Of a DNA stretch of 64,000 nucleotides, positions 1 through 8,316 are shown piece after piece. The position numbers and the translations under genes are program-made. This DNA is from Nocardiopsis alborubida (GTDB lineage: Bacteria; Actinomycetota; Actinomycetes; Streptosporangiales; Streptosporangiaceae): positions 62,001-126,000 of the forward strand of contig NZ_JAAXPG010000021.1 of assembly GCF_012396365.1 (NCBI RefSeq). The letters are read 5' to 3'. The notes under the pieces are model-generated. The model was not told where the DNA came from. It was given only the letters and a program-made list of their open reading frames with translations, and did not search any database. Within the stretch, counting starts at the first letter, position 1, and every line of letters starts with the position of its first letter.

Positions 1-565
1 CAGCGGGGTGCGCTGGGTGGTCGACCCCATCGACGGCACCGTCAACTACCTGTACGGCCGGTCCGACTGGGCCGTGTCCGTCGCCGCGGAGGTCGACGGC
101 GTGGTGGTGGCCGCCGCGGTGAACGTCCCCCGGCTCGGCGAGGCCTACGAGGCGGTGCTCGGCGGCGGCGCGCGCCTGAACGGCCGCGTCCTGGAGGCCC
201 CGCCCGCCGTGCCGCTGGAGCAGGCCCTGGTGGCCACCGGCTTCGGGTACTTCCCCGAGCGCCGCGTCCAGCAGGCCAGGGTCCTGCTGGAGGTGGTCCC
301 GCACATCCGCGACATCCGCCGCGGCGGGTCGGCCGCGGTGGACCTGACCGGGCTCGCCCTCGGCCGCTGCAACGCCTACTACGAGCGCGGCCTCCACCCC
401 TGGGACTGGTGCGCACCCGGCCTGGTGGCGAGCGAGGCGGGCCTGCGGCTGGGAGGCCCGCGCTCGGGACCGCCCAGCAACGACCTGGTCATCGCGGCCC
501 GCCCGGAGCTCTACGGCGCCCTGGAGGCCCTCCTGGCCCCGCTGGGCGCCGACACCGACGGCTGA
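1..565 (+). CDS. Inositol monophosphatase family protein, 5' end cut by window
   Basis: Mg-dependent phosphatase of the inositol monophosphatase/SuhB superfamily, which hydrolyses inositol-1-phosphate or related sugar phosphates in the cytoplasm. The visible 188 codons carry the metal-binding motif DPIDGT near the start and the family motif HPWDWCAPG near the C-terminus. Family members are about 260 residues, so roughly 80 N-terminal residues lie upstream of the window; the GTG at position 8 is internal, not the start. In mycobacteria suhB is likewise close to the DUF4193-dut cluster that follows here. The exact substrate cannot be told from sequence. Confidence 0.85.
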   Translation, partial: SGVRWVVDPIDGTVNYLYGRSDWAVSVAAEVDGVVVAAAVNVPRLGEAYEAVLGGGARLNGRVLEAPPAVPLEQALVATGFGYFPERRVQQARVLLEVVPHIRDIRRGGSAAVDLTGLALGRCNAYYERGLHPWDWCAPGLVASEAGLRLGGPRSGPPSNDLVIAARPELYGALEALLAPLGADTDG

Positions 566-617
566 CGGGGACCGGCGTCCCGTGACAGCTGCCGGGACCG
601 ACACCCCCGGAACACAC

Positions 618-652
618 GGGGGCGCGGCGGGCCGTGGGCCCGCCGCGCCCCC
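618..652. terminator. Strong bidirectional terminator hairpin
   Basis: Perfect 16-bp arms (618-633 and 637-652) with a 3-nt loop GTG, lying between the convergent phosphatase gene and the small gene on the minus strand. No T-run, as is usual in high-GC actinomycetes. Confidence 0.8.
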
Positions 653-669
653 AGTGCTTCTCGTGCTTC

Positions 670-834
670 TCAGGCGCAGGTGTCGACGCCGTTGCGAGCC
701 GCGATGCGGTACAGGTCCTCAAGCTCCGACGCATGCGTGTCGGCGAGGAAGTCGTCTCCGGCGGCCTGAGCGGCCTGGAACGACCGGTAGGTCTCGTTGA
801 TGCGGACCTTGATCTCCGCGAGGAACTCGCCCAT
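670..834 (-). CDS. Small conserved-type protein of 54 residues, function unknown
   Basis: Reads MGEFLAEIKV at its N-terminus; acidic and helical-looking, with no signal peptide or membrane segment and one Cys near the C-terminus. The ATG at 834 is preceded by a good Shine-Dalgarno, GGAAGAGG, at about 5-nt spacing, which decides this start over a longer upstream reading frame. It sits alone between the suhB-like gene (convergent, shared terminator) and the cutRS leader. I do not recognise a family; the clean RBS and amphipathic composition make it a likely real gene. Confidence 0.6.
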   Translation of the reverse strand: MGEFLAEIKVRINETYRSFQAAQAAGDDFLADTHASELEDLYRIAARNGVDTCA

Positions 835-1295
835 TGCACCTCTTCCAGGGGTAAGCGCCGGGGCACGGCGGTGCTCCGGCGCGGAATCCGTTCGCGCACG
901 CCATGGCGTCCGCACGGTCGAAGTGTCACGTCCCTGTGACATGCGTGCACGTCGCGGTCCGGCCCGGGGCCGGTGTCCACGCGCGCATCTTCCCTCTGTA
1001 CCCCCGCGGCACCTCGGCCCAAACCACCGAACCCCGGCGTGATCCTTCCGTGACCCGACCCTCGGCCGTCCCCGCCACAAGGCGACCGGCCCCGCCGCCC
1101 CGGGCGGGGGGAGCATCCCGGAGACCGGGGGGGAGCGTTCCGGGAACCGCCCTGCCGGGGCGGGCGCCGGGTCGTCCGATGCGGATTACACCACGTGTCG
1201 GACAAGGGTGTCCCATGACACATTTTCCCGGGAGGGCTGGTGCTTACTTGTTTCTTATTCTTGATGTGTCAGATTTGAGATGTGCGGGGTTAAGT
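835..1295. other. Gene-free spacer upstream of cutR
   Basis: No convincing coding region. It holds the promoter region of the small minus-strand gene, a palindrome at 1208-1221, and a relatively AT-rich stretch at 1246-1285 that is the best place for the cutR promoter. The transcribed leader of cutR follows from about 1290. Confidence 0.6.
1208..1221. promoter_or_regulatory. Palindrome GTGTC-N4-GACAC upstream of cutR
   Basis: Perfect inverted repeat GTGTCccatGACAC. The same architecture recurs just downstream of cutS at 3509-3524. A likely operator; which protein binds is not known from the sequence. Confidence 0.4.
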
Positions 1296-1525
1296 CGCTG
1301 CCGGCGGTTGGGGGATTCGCCGGCAGCGGCTCCCCGTGCTCAGGGGAGCGTGAAGCTCCCGGCCCAGCGCCCGCGTTCACGCGGGGCGAGGAGAGAGGGC
1401 GGTTCGCGAAACCGCCCCGACGGGTTTACCGTCTCCTTACCCCGACTGTGAAAGAACGGATGACGCGGCCGGGACCAAGAACGCCGCTGCCGGTGTGTTG
1501 GGGGATGCGCCGGCAGCGGCCCCCT
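1296..1525 (+). promoter_or_regulatory. Structured 5' leader of cutR with a duplicated hairpin
   Basis: Two copies of the same hairpin: CGCTGCCGG (1296-1304) pairs with CCGGCAGCG (1320-1328), and identical arms occur at 1485-1493 and 1510-1518. Both loops contain TTGGGGGAT. Each copy is followed directly by a C-run (CTCCCC or CCCCC) that can pair with the loop G-run, giving a possible H-type pseudoknot. Between the copies lie two more stems, GCTCCCC/GGGGAGC and GGGCGGTT/AACCGCCC. The second copy ends about 30 nt before the cutR RBS. No known riboswitch class was recognised. Confidence 0.5.
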
Positions 1526-1557
1526 TTCTTTGCGGACCAACGCTCAAGAAGGACAAC

Positions 1558-2211
1558 GTGCGCGTACTCGTGGTCGAAGACGAACGGGTCCTGGCCGACA
1601 CAGTGGCGGTGGGACTGCGGCGCGAGGCGATGGCCGTGGATGTGGTCTACGACGGCGACGCCGCCCTGGAGTACACCGCGGTCAACGACTACGACGTCGT
1701 CGTGCTGGACCGGGACCTGCCGGGAACCCACGGCGACGACGTGGCCCGCACCCTGGTCCAGGAGAGCTACAACGGCCGCATCCTGATGCTCACCGCCTCC
1801 GACGGCGTCCAGGACAAGGTCGAGGGCCTCACCATCGGCGCCGACGACTACCTGGCCAAGCCCTTCGCCTTCGCCGAGCTCATCGCCCGGGTCCACGCCC
1901 TCGGCCGCCGCTCGGCGCCCCCGCTGCCCCCTGTCCTGGAGCGCCACGGCATCACGCTCGACCCGGCCAACCACCGCGTCCACCGCGACGGCCGCGAGGT
2001 CACCCTCACGCCCAAGGAGTTCGCCGTCCTCCAGGTGCTCATGCGCGCCCAGGGGACCGTGGTCAGCGCCGAGGGGCTGCTGGAGAAGGCCTGGGACGAG
2101 AACGCCGACCCCTTCACCAACGTGGTCCGCGTCACCGTCATGACCCTGCGCAAGAAGCTCGGCGACCCGCCCGTCATCCAGACCGTCCCCGGCGCCGGGT
2201 ACCGGCTGTGA
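1558..2211 (+). CDS. cutR: Response regulator, OmpR/PhoB type (CutR)
   Basis: DNA-binding response regulator of 217 residues. Receiver domain at about residues 1-115 with acidic pocket VVEDE and phospho-acceptor Asp51 in VVLDRDLPG; winged-helix domain at about 125-215 with typical TLTPKEFAVLQVL. The start is GTG 1558, preceded by AAGAAGGA at a proper spacing; a longer in-frame extension upstream would run through the structured leader. It overlaps the kinase gene by 4 bp (GTGA), so the two are translationally coupled. The receiver closely resembles Streptomyces CutR, a conserved actinomycete regulator first linked to copper metabolism; the identity is from memory of the family. Confidence 0.85.
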   Translation: MRVLVVEDERVLADTVAVGLRREAMAVDVVYDGDAALEYTAVNDYDVVVLDRDLPGTHGDDVARTLVQESYNGRILMLTASDGVQDKVEGLTIGADDYLAKPFAFAELIARVHALGRRSAPPLPPVLERHGITLDPANHRVHRDGREVTLTPKEFAVLQVLMRAQGTVVSAEGLLEKAWDENADPFTNVVRVTVMTLRKKLGDPPVIQTVPGAGYRL

Positions 2212-3458
2212 GACCGGCGGAGCGGCCCGAGCCGGGACAGGTCGAGCCGACCCGCCCCGGCGACACCGGTACGTGGCGGCGCCTGAACACCCTGACGCCC
2301 GAGGGCGCGGGAACCGAGCGCTCCGCGGCCGCCGCCCGGGTCCACCACTTCACCGACAACCTCAGCCTGCGCGCGCGGCTCACCCTCATCTACGGGATGC
2401 TGTTCTTCGCCGCGGGCTCCGTGCTGGTCCTGGTCAACTACCTGATCGTCGCGGTCCTGCTCAACGCGCTCCTGGTCGAGCAGAGCTTCGCGGAGCTGCG
2501 GGCGCACAGGGACCTCATCGAACAGGTGCTCACCCACGTCACCCGGTTCTCGCTGCTCGCGCTGTTCCTGGTGGGCCTGCTCGCGGTCGCCCTGGGCTAC
2601 GCCGTGGCCGGAAGGGCGCTGTCCCCGCTCCAGAAGATCACCCGCATCGCCCGGCGCCTGTCGGAGCGCTCCCTGCACGAGCGCATCGCCCTGTCCGGGC
2701 CCGACGACGAGATCCGCGAGCTCGCCGACACCTTCGACGGCATGCTGGAGCGCCTGGACCGTGCCTTCGACGGCCAGCGCCGCTTCGTCGCCAACGCCTC
2801 GCACGAGCTGCGCACGCCGCTGGCGATCAACCGCACCCTGCTGGAGGTGGCGCTCAGCGCCCCCGACGTCTCGGCCGACCTCAAGAGCGTCGGACAGACC
2901 CTGCTGGAGACCAACGCCCGCCACGAACGCCTCATCGAGGGCCTGCTCCTGCTCGCCAAGAGCGACCGGGAGCTGGAGGTCCGAGCCAAGGTCGACCTGG
3001 GCGAGGTGGCCGGGACGGTGCTCAGCCAGATCAGCGGACCGGTGGCCGACTCCGGTCTGAGCCTGCGCCAGGACCTGCGCCCCGCCACGGTGGTCGGCGA
3101 TCCCGTCCTGCTGGAGCGGCTCGTGGGCAACCTGGTGGAGAACGCCCTCAAGTACAACGTCGAGGAGGGCGAGATCACCGTGCGCAGCGGGATGTACGAG
3201 GGCATGCCCGCCATCCAGGTGGAGAACTCCGGCAAGGTCATCCCCGCCTACGAGATCGAGGGCCTGTTCGAGCCGTTCCGCCGCGGCTCCGGCGACCGGG
3301 TGGGCTCGGGCCGCAGCGCGGGGCTGGGCCTGTCCATCGTCCGGTCCGTGGTGCGCGCGCACGAGGGCGCGGTGACCGCGTGGCCGCGCGCAGGGGGAGG
3401 ACTGGTCATCACCGTCCGCTTCCCCCCGGCTCCGGGAGAGGGCGCGGAGCGGCGCTGA
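2208..3458 (+). CDS. cutS: Sensor histidine kinase, partner of CutR (CutS)
   Basis: Membrane sensor kinase of 416 residues. It has a cytoplasmic N-terminal tail, two membrane helices (around RLTLIYGMLFFAAG and FSLLALFLVGLLAVALGYAV) enclosing a short extracellular loop, then a HAMP segment, a dimerisation box with phospho-His199 in ANASHELRTPL, an N box (LVENALKYN) and a GLGLSIV glycine box. The start GTG overlaps the cutR stop. The short sensor loop suggests signal detection within or near the membrane. A terminator-like hairpin follows the stop. Confidence 0.85.
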   Translation: MRPAERPEPGQVEPTRPGDTGTWRRLNTLTPEGAGTERSAAAARVHHFTDNLSLRARLTLIYGMLFFAAGSVLVLVNYLIVAVLLNALLVEQSFAELRAHRDLIEQVLTHVTRFSLLALFLVGLLAVALGYAVAGRALSPLQKITRIARRLSERSLHERIALSGPDDEIRELADTFDGMLERLDRAFDGQRRFVANASHELRTPLAINRTLLEVALSAPDVSADLKSVGQTLLETNARHERLIEGLLLLAKSDRELEVRAKVDLGEVAGTVLSQISGPVADSGLSLRQDLRPATVVGDPVLLERLVGNLVENALKYNVEEGEITVRSGMYEGMPAIQVENSGKVIPAYEIEGLFEPFRRGSGDRVGSGRSAGLGLSIVRSVVRAHEGAVTAWPRAGGGLVITVRFPPAPGEGAERR

Positions 3459-3467
3459 ACCCGCCCA

Positions 3468-3491
3468 CCGGGCCAAGCTGCGTTTGGCCGG
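3468..3491 (+). terminator. Probable cutRS terminator
   Basis: Inverted repeat GGCCAA (3471-3476) / TTGGCC (3484-3489), extended by flanking C/G pairs, 10 bp after the cutS stop. Confidence 0.5.
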
Positions 3492-3918
3492 TCTTCGTGG
3501 TATCTATACGTGTCCGATGACACGCTGACCCGTGTCACGGGTGCCGACCCCGGGTGGGTATGCTTCCCCGGGCGTGGACACGGAGGGAATCCCTCCTGAC
3601 GTGGGCATGTCCTGCTTTTCGTCCGCCCTTGGGGGAGTGTCCCGCGCTTTGTCCGGAGTGGGCGAAAACGGATTTCCCAGGTCTACGAGGCACCCGACGT
3701 TGGGTAGTACACAGGGGGGCGACCCCGGCGCAGCCACACGTGGCCGCCTTCGGTCACGAGGCAGTGAAAGTACTGCTGACCTGTGGACAGTGGCCCGGGA
3801 GGGGACACGGTCCGCCGACATCGGGAAAACTCATCGGCCGAACCGGGCACAACCAAGGTCTCTCAAGCGTTACACCCGCGCGACGAGGCACTGAACGAGG
3901 GGGATGGAGTTAGCAGAG
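3492..3918. other. Non-coding spacer before the DUF4193 gene
   Basis: About 430 bp with no supported gene. It carries the palindrome at 3509-3524 and, immediately downstream, a further GTGTCAC half-site; the rest is presumably the promoter and leader of the DUF4193 gene. Short frames here lack an RBS and coding-type codon use. Confidence 0.5.
3509..3524. promoter_or_regulatory. Palindrome CGTGTC-N4-GACACG downstream of cutS
   Basis: Perfect 6-bp arms around a 4-nt spacer; same design as the 1208-1221 site ahead of cutR, and about 400 bp upstream of the DUF4193 gene. Confidence 0.4.
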
Positions 3919-4215
3919 ATGGCCACCGACTACGACAGCCCGCGCAAGACTGACGAGGACATCAACGAGGACAGCCTCCAGGAATTGCAGGCGCGGCGTG
4001 TGGACAAGGGCACCGGCACGATCGACGTCGACCCCGACGAGGTCGCCGAGGGCATGGAACTGCCCGGTGCCGACCTGTCGGGCGAGGAACTCGCGGTGCG
4101 CGTGCTCCCGCGCCAGGCCGACGAGTTCACCTGCTCGCGCTGCTTCCTGGTGCACCACCGCAGCCAGCTCGCCGAGCAGCGCGCCGGTCAGCTGGTCTGC
4201 AAGGAGTGCGCCTGA
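3919..4215 (+). CDS. DUF4193 family small zinc-ribbon protein
   Basis: 98 residues, beginning MATDYDSPRK. The N-terminal two thirds are acidic; the C-terminus has Cys72-x2-Cys75 and Cys94-x2-Cys97, a zinc-ribbon arrangement. DUF4193 is an actinobacterial family (Mycobacterium Rv2699c) of unknown function found beside dut and DUF3710, as here. GGAG 9 nt upstream supports ATG 3919 over a slightly longer reading. The 11-bp-arm terminator just after the stop suggests a monocistronic transcript. Confidence 0.85.
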   Translation: MATDYDSPRKTDEDINEDSLQELQARRVDKGTGTIDVDPDEVAEGMELPGADLSGEELAVRVLPRQADEFTCSRCFLVHHRSQLAEQRAGQLVCKECA

Positions 4216-4217
4216 TC

Positions 4218-4247
4218 GGACGGGACGGCCCCTGAACCGTCCCGTCC
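4218..4247 (+). terminator. Terminator of the DUF4193 gene
   Basis: Perfect arms GGACGGGACGG (4218-4228) and CCGTCCCGTCC (4237-4247) with an 8-nt loop, starting 3 bp after the stop. Confidence 0.8.
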
Positions 4248-4404
4248 CGGGCGGCTCCCGTCCGCACGGTCGGACCCCACCGCCGTCCGACGGGAGCGCG
4301 TGAGGCCTTGCGGGCTCCCGAGGGGGAGCGCGGTGGAACACGACGGCGGACGGCCGACCACACCCCGGTGCGGTCGGCCGCCCGCCGTCGTCGCCTCTGC
4401 GGCG

Positions 4405-4683
4405 TCAGACGTCCAGCTCGCCGGGGCCCGCGCCGAACATCCTGGCGCGGGCGGCGCGCACGGCCAGCACCCGGGCCACCTCGGTGCCGACACCGGCCAC
4501 CACGGCCCAGCTCAGCGCCGTGCCGAGGCTGATGTCGGGGGAGTCCACGTCCGTGGGCGGCTCCTCGCCGGTCACGCGGGTCCAGGCAAAGTTCAGGGCC
4601 TGGCGCATGACGTACTGCGCGGCGAACCCGGCCGCGAAGCCCACGAGGGCGGGGCCGAAGTCACCGCCGTCCTTCTTAGCCAT
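4405..4683 (-). CDS. DUF4235 family small membrane protein
   Basis: 92 residues starting MAKKDGGDFGPALVGF. A first hydrophobic helix spans about residues 10-30 and a second about 53-75, matching the two-helix DUF4235 proteins of actinobacteria; function unknown. Start ATG 4683. It is transcribed divergently from valS, the 204-bp gap between them holding both promoters, and convergently with the DUF4193 gene. Confidence 0.75.
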   Translation of the reverse strand: MAKKDGGDFGPALVGFAAGFAAQYVMRQALNFAWTRVTGEEPPTDVDSPDISLGTALSWAVVAGVGTEVARVLAVRAARARMFGAGPGELDV

Positions 4684-4887
4684 CGAATCCTTCACCGTTT
4701 TCCGTTGGGGTGTACGGAGGATGCGCGGCCGGCGCACACCCTCCCGTGTGTACGGGGAGATCCTTTCACGTCCCTCCACGGGAGTCGGGAGCGAACCCCG
4801 CGCCAGCGTGCCAGAGGGTCGCCGGCCCCCGCTGTGACGACCCGAAACCCGGAACGACCACGGCCCGGAGAGCACTACCATTGCCCC

Positions 4888-7464
4888 ATGACCAACGGCT
4901 CTCATTCCTTCCGCATGCCCGACAAGCCCTCGCTGGACGGTATCGAGGCGAAGTGGGTCGACGTATGGGATGAGTCCGGCGTCTACCACTTCGACCGCAC
5001 GGCCGACCGCGCGGACGTCTACTCCATCGACACCCCGCCGCCCACGGTGTCGGGCTCGCTGCACATCGGCCACGTGTTCTCCTACACGCACACCGACACC
5101 GTCGCGCGCTTCCAGCGCATGAACGGCAAGGCCGTCTTCTACCCCATGGGCTGGGACGACAACGGCCTGCCCACCGAGCGGCGCGTCCAGAACTACTACG
5201 GCGTGCGCTGCGACCCGTCGATCCCCTACGACCCGGACTTCCAGCCGCCCGCCAAGCCCGACCCCAAGCGGCAGGTCCCCGTCTCGCGGCGCAACTTCAT
5301 CGAGCTGTGCGACCGGCTCACCGCCGAGGACGAGAAGGTCTTCGAGTCCATCTGGCGCCGCCTCGGGCTGAGCGTCGACTGGCGCCACACCTACGCCACC
5401 ATCGACGACAACTCCCGCTCCGCCGCCCAGCGAGCCTTCCTGCGCAACCTGGCCCGCGGCGAGGCCTACATGTCCGAGGCCCCCACCCTGTGGGACGTCA
5501 CGTTCCGCACCGCGGTCGCCCAGGCCGAGCTGGAGGACCGCGAGCGCCCCAGCGCCTACCACAAGGTGGCCTTCCACAAGCCCGACGGCGCCCCGGTCCA
5601 CATCGAGACCACCCGCCCCGAGCTGCTGGCCGCCTGCGTCGCCCTGGTCGCCCACCCCGACGACGAGCGCTACCAGGACCTGTTCGGCACCACCGTGCGC
5701 ACCCCGGTCTTCGGCGTCGAGGTCCCCGTGCGGGCCCACCGCCTCGCCGACCCCGAGAAGGGGTCCGGCATCGCCATGATCTGCACCTTCGGCGACACCA
5801 CCGACGTCACCTGGTGGCGCGAGCTCCAGCTGGAGACCCGGCCCATCATCGGCTGGGACGGCCGTGTCATGGCCGACCCGCCCAAGGGGCTGGAGAGCGG
5901 CGCGGCCCGCGAGGCCTACGACACGCTCGTGGGCGCCACCGTCCACACCGCGCGCGAGCGCACCGTCGCCCTGCTGCGCGAGAGCGGCGACCTGGTCGGC
6001 GAGCCCGCGCCCATCACCCACCCGGTGAAGTTCTACGAGAAGGGCGACAAGCCCCTGGAGATCGTCACCACCCGCCAGTGGTACATCCGCAACGGCGGGC
6101 GGGACGAGGACCTGCGCCAGCAGCTCCTGCGGCGCGGACGCGAGCTCACCTGGCACCCCGAGCACATGCGCGCCCGCTACGAGAACTGGGTCGAGGGCCT
6201 CAACGGCGACTGGCTGATCAGCCGCCAGCGCTTCTTCGGCGTGCCCTTCCCCGTCTGGTATCCGCTGGACGCCGACGGCAACCCGCGCTACGACGAGCCC
6301 ATCGTCCCCGCCGAGGACCAGCTGCCCGTCGACCCCAGCTCGCAGGCGCCCGAGGGCTACACCGAGGACCAGCGCGGGCGTGCGGGCGGGTTCATGGGCG
6401 ACCCCGACGTCATGGACACCTGGGCGACCTCCTCGCTGTCCCCGCAGATCGCCTCCGGCTGGGAGCGCGACCCGGACCTGTACCGGCGGGTGTTCCCCAT
6501 GGACTACCGGCCCCAGGGCCAGGACATCATCCGCACCTGGCTGTTCTCCACCGTGGTCCGGGCCCACTTCGAGAACGGCACCCTGCCCTGGAGCACCACC
6601 GGCATCTCCGGCTGGATCCTGGACCCCGACCGCAAGAAGATGTCCAAGTCCAAGGGCAACGTCGTCACCCCGCTGGCGCTGCTGGAGAAGTACAGCTCCG
6701 ACGCGGTCCGGTACTGGGCCGCCAGCGGTCGCCTGGGCACCGACACCGCCATGGACGAGGGCCAGATGAAGGTCGGCCGCAGGCTGTCCATCAAGATCCT
6801 CAACGCCAGCAAGTTCGTCATGTCCGTGGCCGGTGAGGGCGCCGCCGCCGACCCCGCCCACGTGGTCCAGCCGCTGGACCGGGCGATGCTGGCCGCCCTG
6901 GCCGACGTCGTGGAGGACGCCACCGCCGCCTTCCGCGCCTACGACCACACCCGGGCCCTGGAGCGCACCGAGCGCTTCTTCTGGGACTTCTGCGACGACT
7001 ACCTGGAGCTGGTCAAGACCCGCGCCTACGACACCGAGTCCGCCGAGGGCGCCTCCGCCCGCGCAGCGCTGCTGATCGCCCTGGGTGCCCTGCACAGGCT
7101 CTTCGCCCCCTTCGTGCCCTTCGTGGCCGAGGAGGTCTGGAGCTGGTGGCAGGAGGGTTCGGTCCACGCCCAGCGCTGGCCCGACACCGCGGAGTACCGC
7201 GCGGCCGCGGACGACGGCGACCCCGCCGTCCTGGCCGCCACCGCCGAGGTGCTGCGTGCCGTGCGCAAGGCCAAGTCCGAGGCCAAGCTGTCCATGAGGG
7301 CCGAGGTCGAGCACGTCAGCGTCTCGGGCAAGCGGGTCGACGCCGCCCGCGCCGCCCGCGCAGACATCGCCGCCGCGGGCCGTGCCGCCGGGATCGACTT
7401 CCGCACCACCGACGACGCCGAGCTCACCGTCGAGGTGACCCTGCCCGAGACCCCCGCGGAGTAG
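4888..7464 (+). CDS. valS: Valyl-tRNA synthetase
   Basis: Charges tRNA-Val with valine. Class I synthetase of 858 residues with HIGH at 59-62 and KMSKS at 584-588; the editing (CP1) insert lies between them and the anticodon-binding domain at about 670-810. It is of the shorter type without the long C-terminal coiled coil, typical of many actinobacteria, with WDDNGLPTERRVQNYYG in the catalytic core. Start ATG 4888 gives MTNGSHSFRMPDKPSLDG; a much longer in-frame extension upstream overlaps the DUF4235 gene and is not believed. No T-box-like leader was recognised upstream. Confidence 0.95.
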   Translation: MTNGSHSFRMPDKPSLDGIEAKWVDVWDESGVYHFDRTADRADVYSIDTPPPTVSGSLHIGHVFSYTHTDTVARFQRMNGKAVFYPMGWDDNGLPTERRVQNYYGVRCDPSIPYDPDFQPPAKPDPKRQVPVSRRNFIELCDRLTAEDEKVFESIWRRLGLSVDWRHTYATIDDNSRSAAQRAFLRNLARGEAYMSEAPTLWDVTFRTAVAQAELEDRERPSAYHKVAFHKPDGAPVHIETTRPELLAACVALVAHPDDERYQDLFGTTVRTPVFGVEVPVRAHRLADPEKGSGIAMICTFGDTTDVTWWRELQLETRPIIGWDGRVMADPPKGLESGAAREAYDTLVGATVHTARERTVALLRESGDLVGEPAPITHPVKFYEKGDKPLEIVTTRQWYIRNGGRDEDLRQQLLRRGRELTWHPEHMRARYENWVEGLNGDWLISRQRFFGVPFPVWYPLDADGNPRYDEPIVPAEDQLPVDPSSQAPEGYTEDQRGRAGGFMGDPDVMDTWATSSLSPQIASGWERDPDLYRRVFPMDYRPQGQDIIRTWLFSTVVRAHFENGTLPWSTTGISGWILDPDRKKMSKSKGNVVTPLALLEKYSSDAVRYWAASGRLGTDTAMDEGQMKVGRRLSIKILNASKFVMSVAGEGAAADPAHVVQPLDRAMLAALADVVEDATAAFRAYDHTRALERTERFFWDFCDDYLELVKTRAYDTESAEGASARAALLIALGALHRLFAPFVPFVAEEVWSWWQEGSVHAQRWPDTAEYRAAADDGDPAVLAATAEVLRAVRKAKSEAKLSMRAEVEHVSVSGKRVDAARAARADIAAAGRAAGIDFRTTDDAELTVEVTLPETPAE

Positions 7465-7488
7465 GGCGGGTCGGCCGGTGTCTGCTTC

Positions 7489-7700
7489 AGCCCGCGGGTT
7501 TCTGGAGGCGCCGGAGGCGGGTTTTCGCGGAAGGACTGCGCCGTAGGCGTCGTTCGAGGATGGCGGCGGGCGACGGGTGGGCACGAGCCGACCCGGTGCA
7601 GGCGCCGAAGGTTTCCGCTCCTTGGGCGTCCGAACACGGGGCGAAGCGGAGCGGAGCCCCAAAGAAGAGGCACAGGCGGAGCGGGGGCGGCCACCGGAGG
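7489..7700. repeat. Dispersed intergenic repeat, copy A
   Basis: Spacer sequence between valS and dut that resembles 21,987-22,133 in blocks: GCTTCA-x-CCCG, GGTTTCCGCTCC, GGAAGG(A/G)CTGCGC, GGGTGGGC, and a final GAGCGG..CCCA..GAAG.GGCACAG block. Block order differs between the copies. No coding frame is supported in either. Confidence 0.4.
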
Positions 7701-7722
7701 GAATCCGGCAGGGCCGCCCCCG
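7682..7722 (+). terminator. Hairpin between valS and dut
   Basis: Arms CGGGGGCGGCC (7682-7692) and GGCCGCCCCCG (7712-7722), perfect over 11 bp. It may terminate valS read-through; it overlaps the end of the repeat. Confidence 0.55.
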
Positions 7723-7783
7723 TTCGGCTGTCGGCGGTGCTGGACACCGGTTCATCGCCCGGGGAGCGATAGGCTCGGCCGAT

Positions 7784-8260
7784 GTGAGTACCACATCCCT
7801 GGAAGGCGGACGGATCCCTGTCACGGTCCACCGCCTGGACCCCGGCCTCCCCCTGCCCGAGTACGCCCATCCCGGTGACGCGGGCGCGGACCTGTACACC
7901 GCCGTCGACGTCACCCTGGACCCCGGGCAGCGGGCCACGGTCCCCACCGGCCTGGCGATCGCCCTGCCCGACGGGTACGCGGCCTTCGTGCACCCGCGTT
8001 CGGGCCTCGCGGCGCGCTGCGGGGTCACGCTCGTCAACGCGCCGGGCACGGTCGACGCCGGGTACCGCGGCGAGATCAGGGTGACCCTGATCAACACCGA
8101 CAGGGACACCCCGGTGAAGCTGACCCGGGGCGACCGGATCGCGCAGCTGGTGGTCCAGCGCGTGGAACGGGCGGTGTTCGTCGAGGCCGACTCCCTTCCG
8201 GAGTCGGTGCGGGGAACGGGTGGTTTCGGTTCGACCGGGGGGCACGCCGCACAGCGGTGA
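7784..8260 (+). CDS. dut: dUTP diphosphatase
   Basis: Hydrolyses dUTP to dUMP, keeping uracil out of DNA and feeding dTMP synthesis. 158 residues with the five trimeric-dUTPase motifs: [15 protein letters not shown], the [11 protein letters not shown] stretch carrying the catalytic Asp, GDRIAQLV, and the C-terminal Gly-rich GTGGFGSTG. Start taken as GTG 7784 ([13 protein letters not shown]); the ATG two bases upstream is out of frame. Followed closely by the DUF3710 gene, an arrangement conserved in actinobacteria. Confidence 0.93.
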   Translation: MSTTSLEGGRIPVTVHRLDPGLPLPEYAHPGDAGADLYTAVDVTLDPGQRATVPTGLAIALPDGYAAFVHPRSGLAARCGVTLVNAPGTVDAGYRGEIRVTLINTDRDTPVKLTRGDRIAQLVVQRVERAVFVEADSLPESVRGTGGFGSTGGHAAQR

Positions 8261-8316
8261 CGGCGCCCCGAATCCCCGGAGTCATCCGGGACCGACGGAA
8301 GCGAAGAGGTGAAGGC

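Noticed and set aside
4684-4887. T-box riboswitch upstream of valS
   Set aside because: No T-box sequence, specifier loop or terminator/antiterminator pair could be seen.
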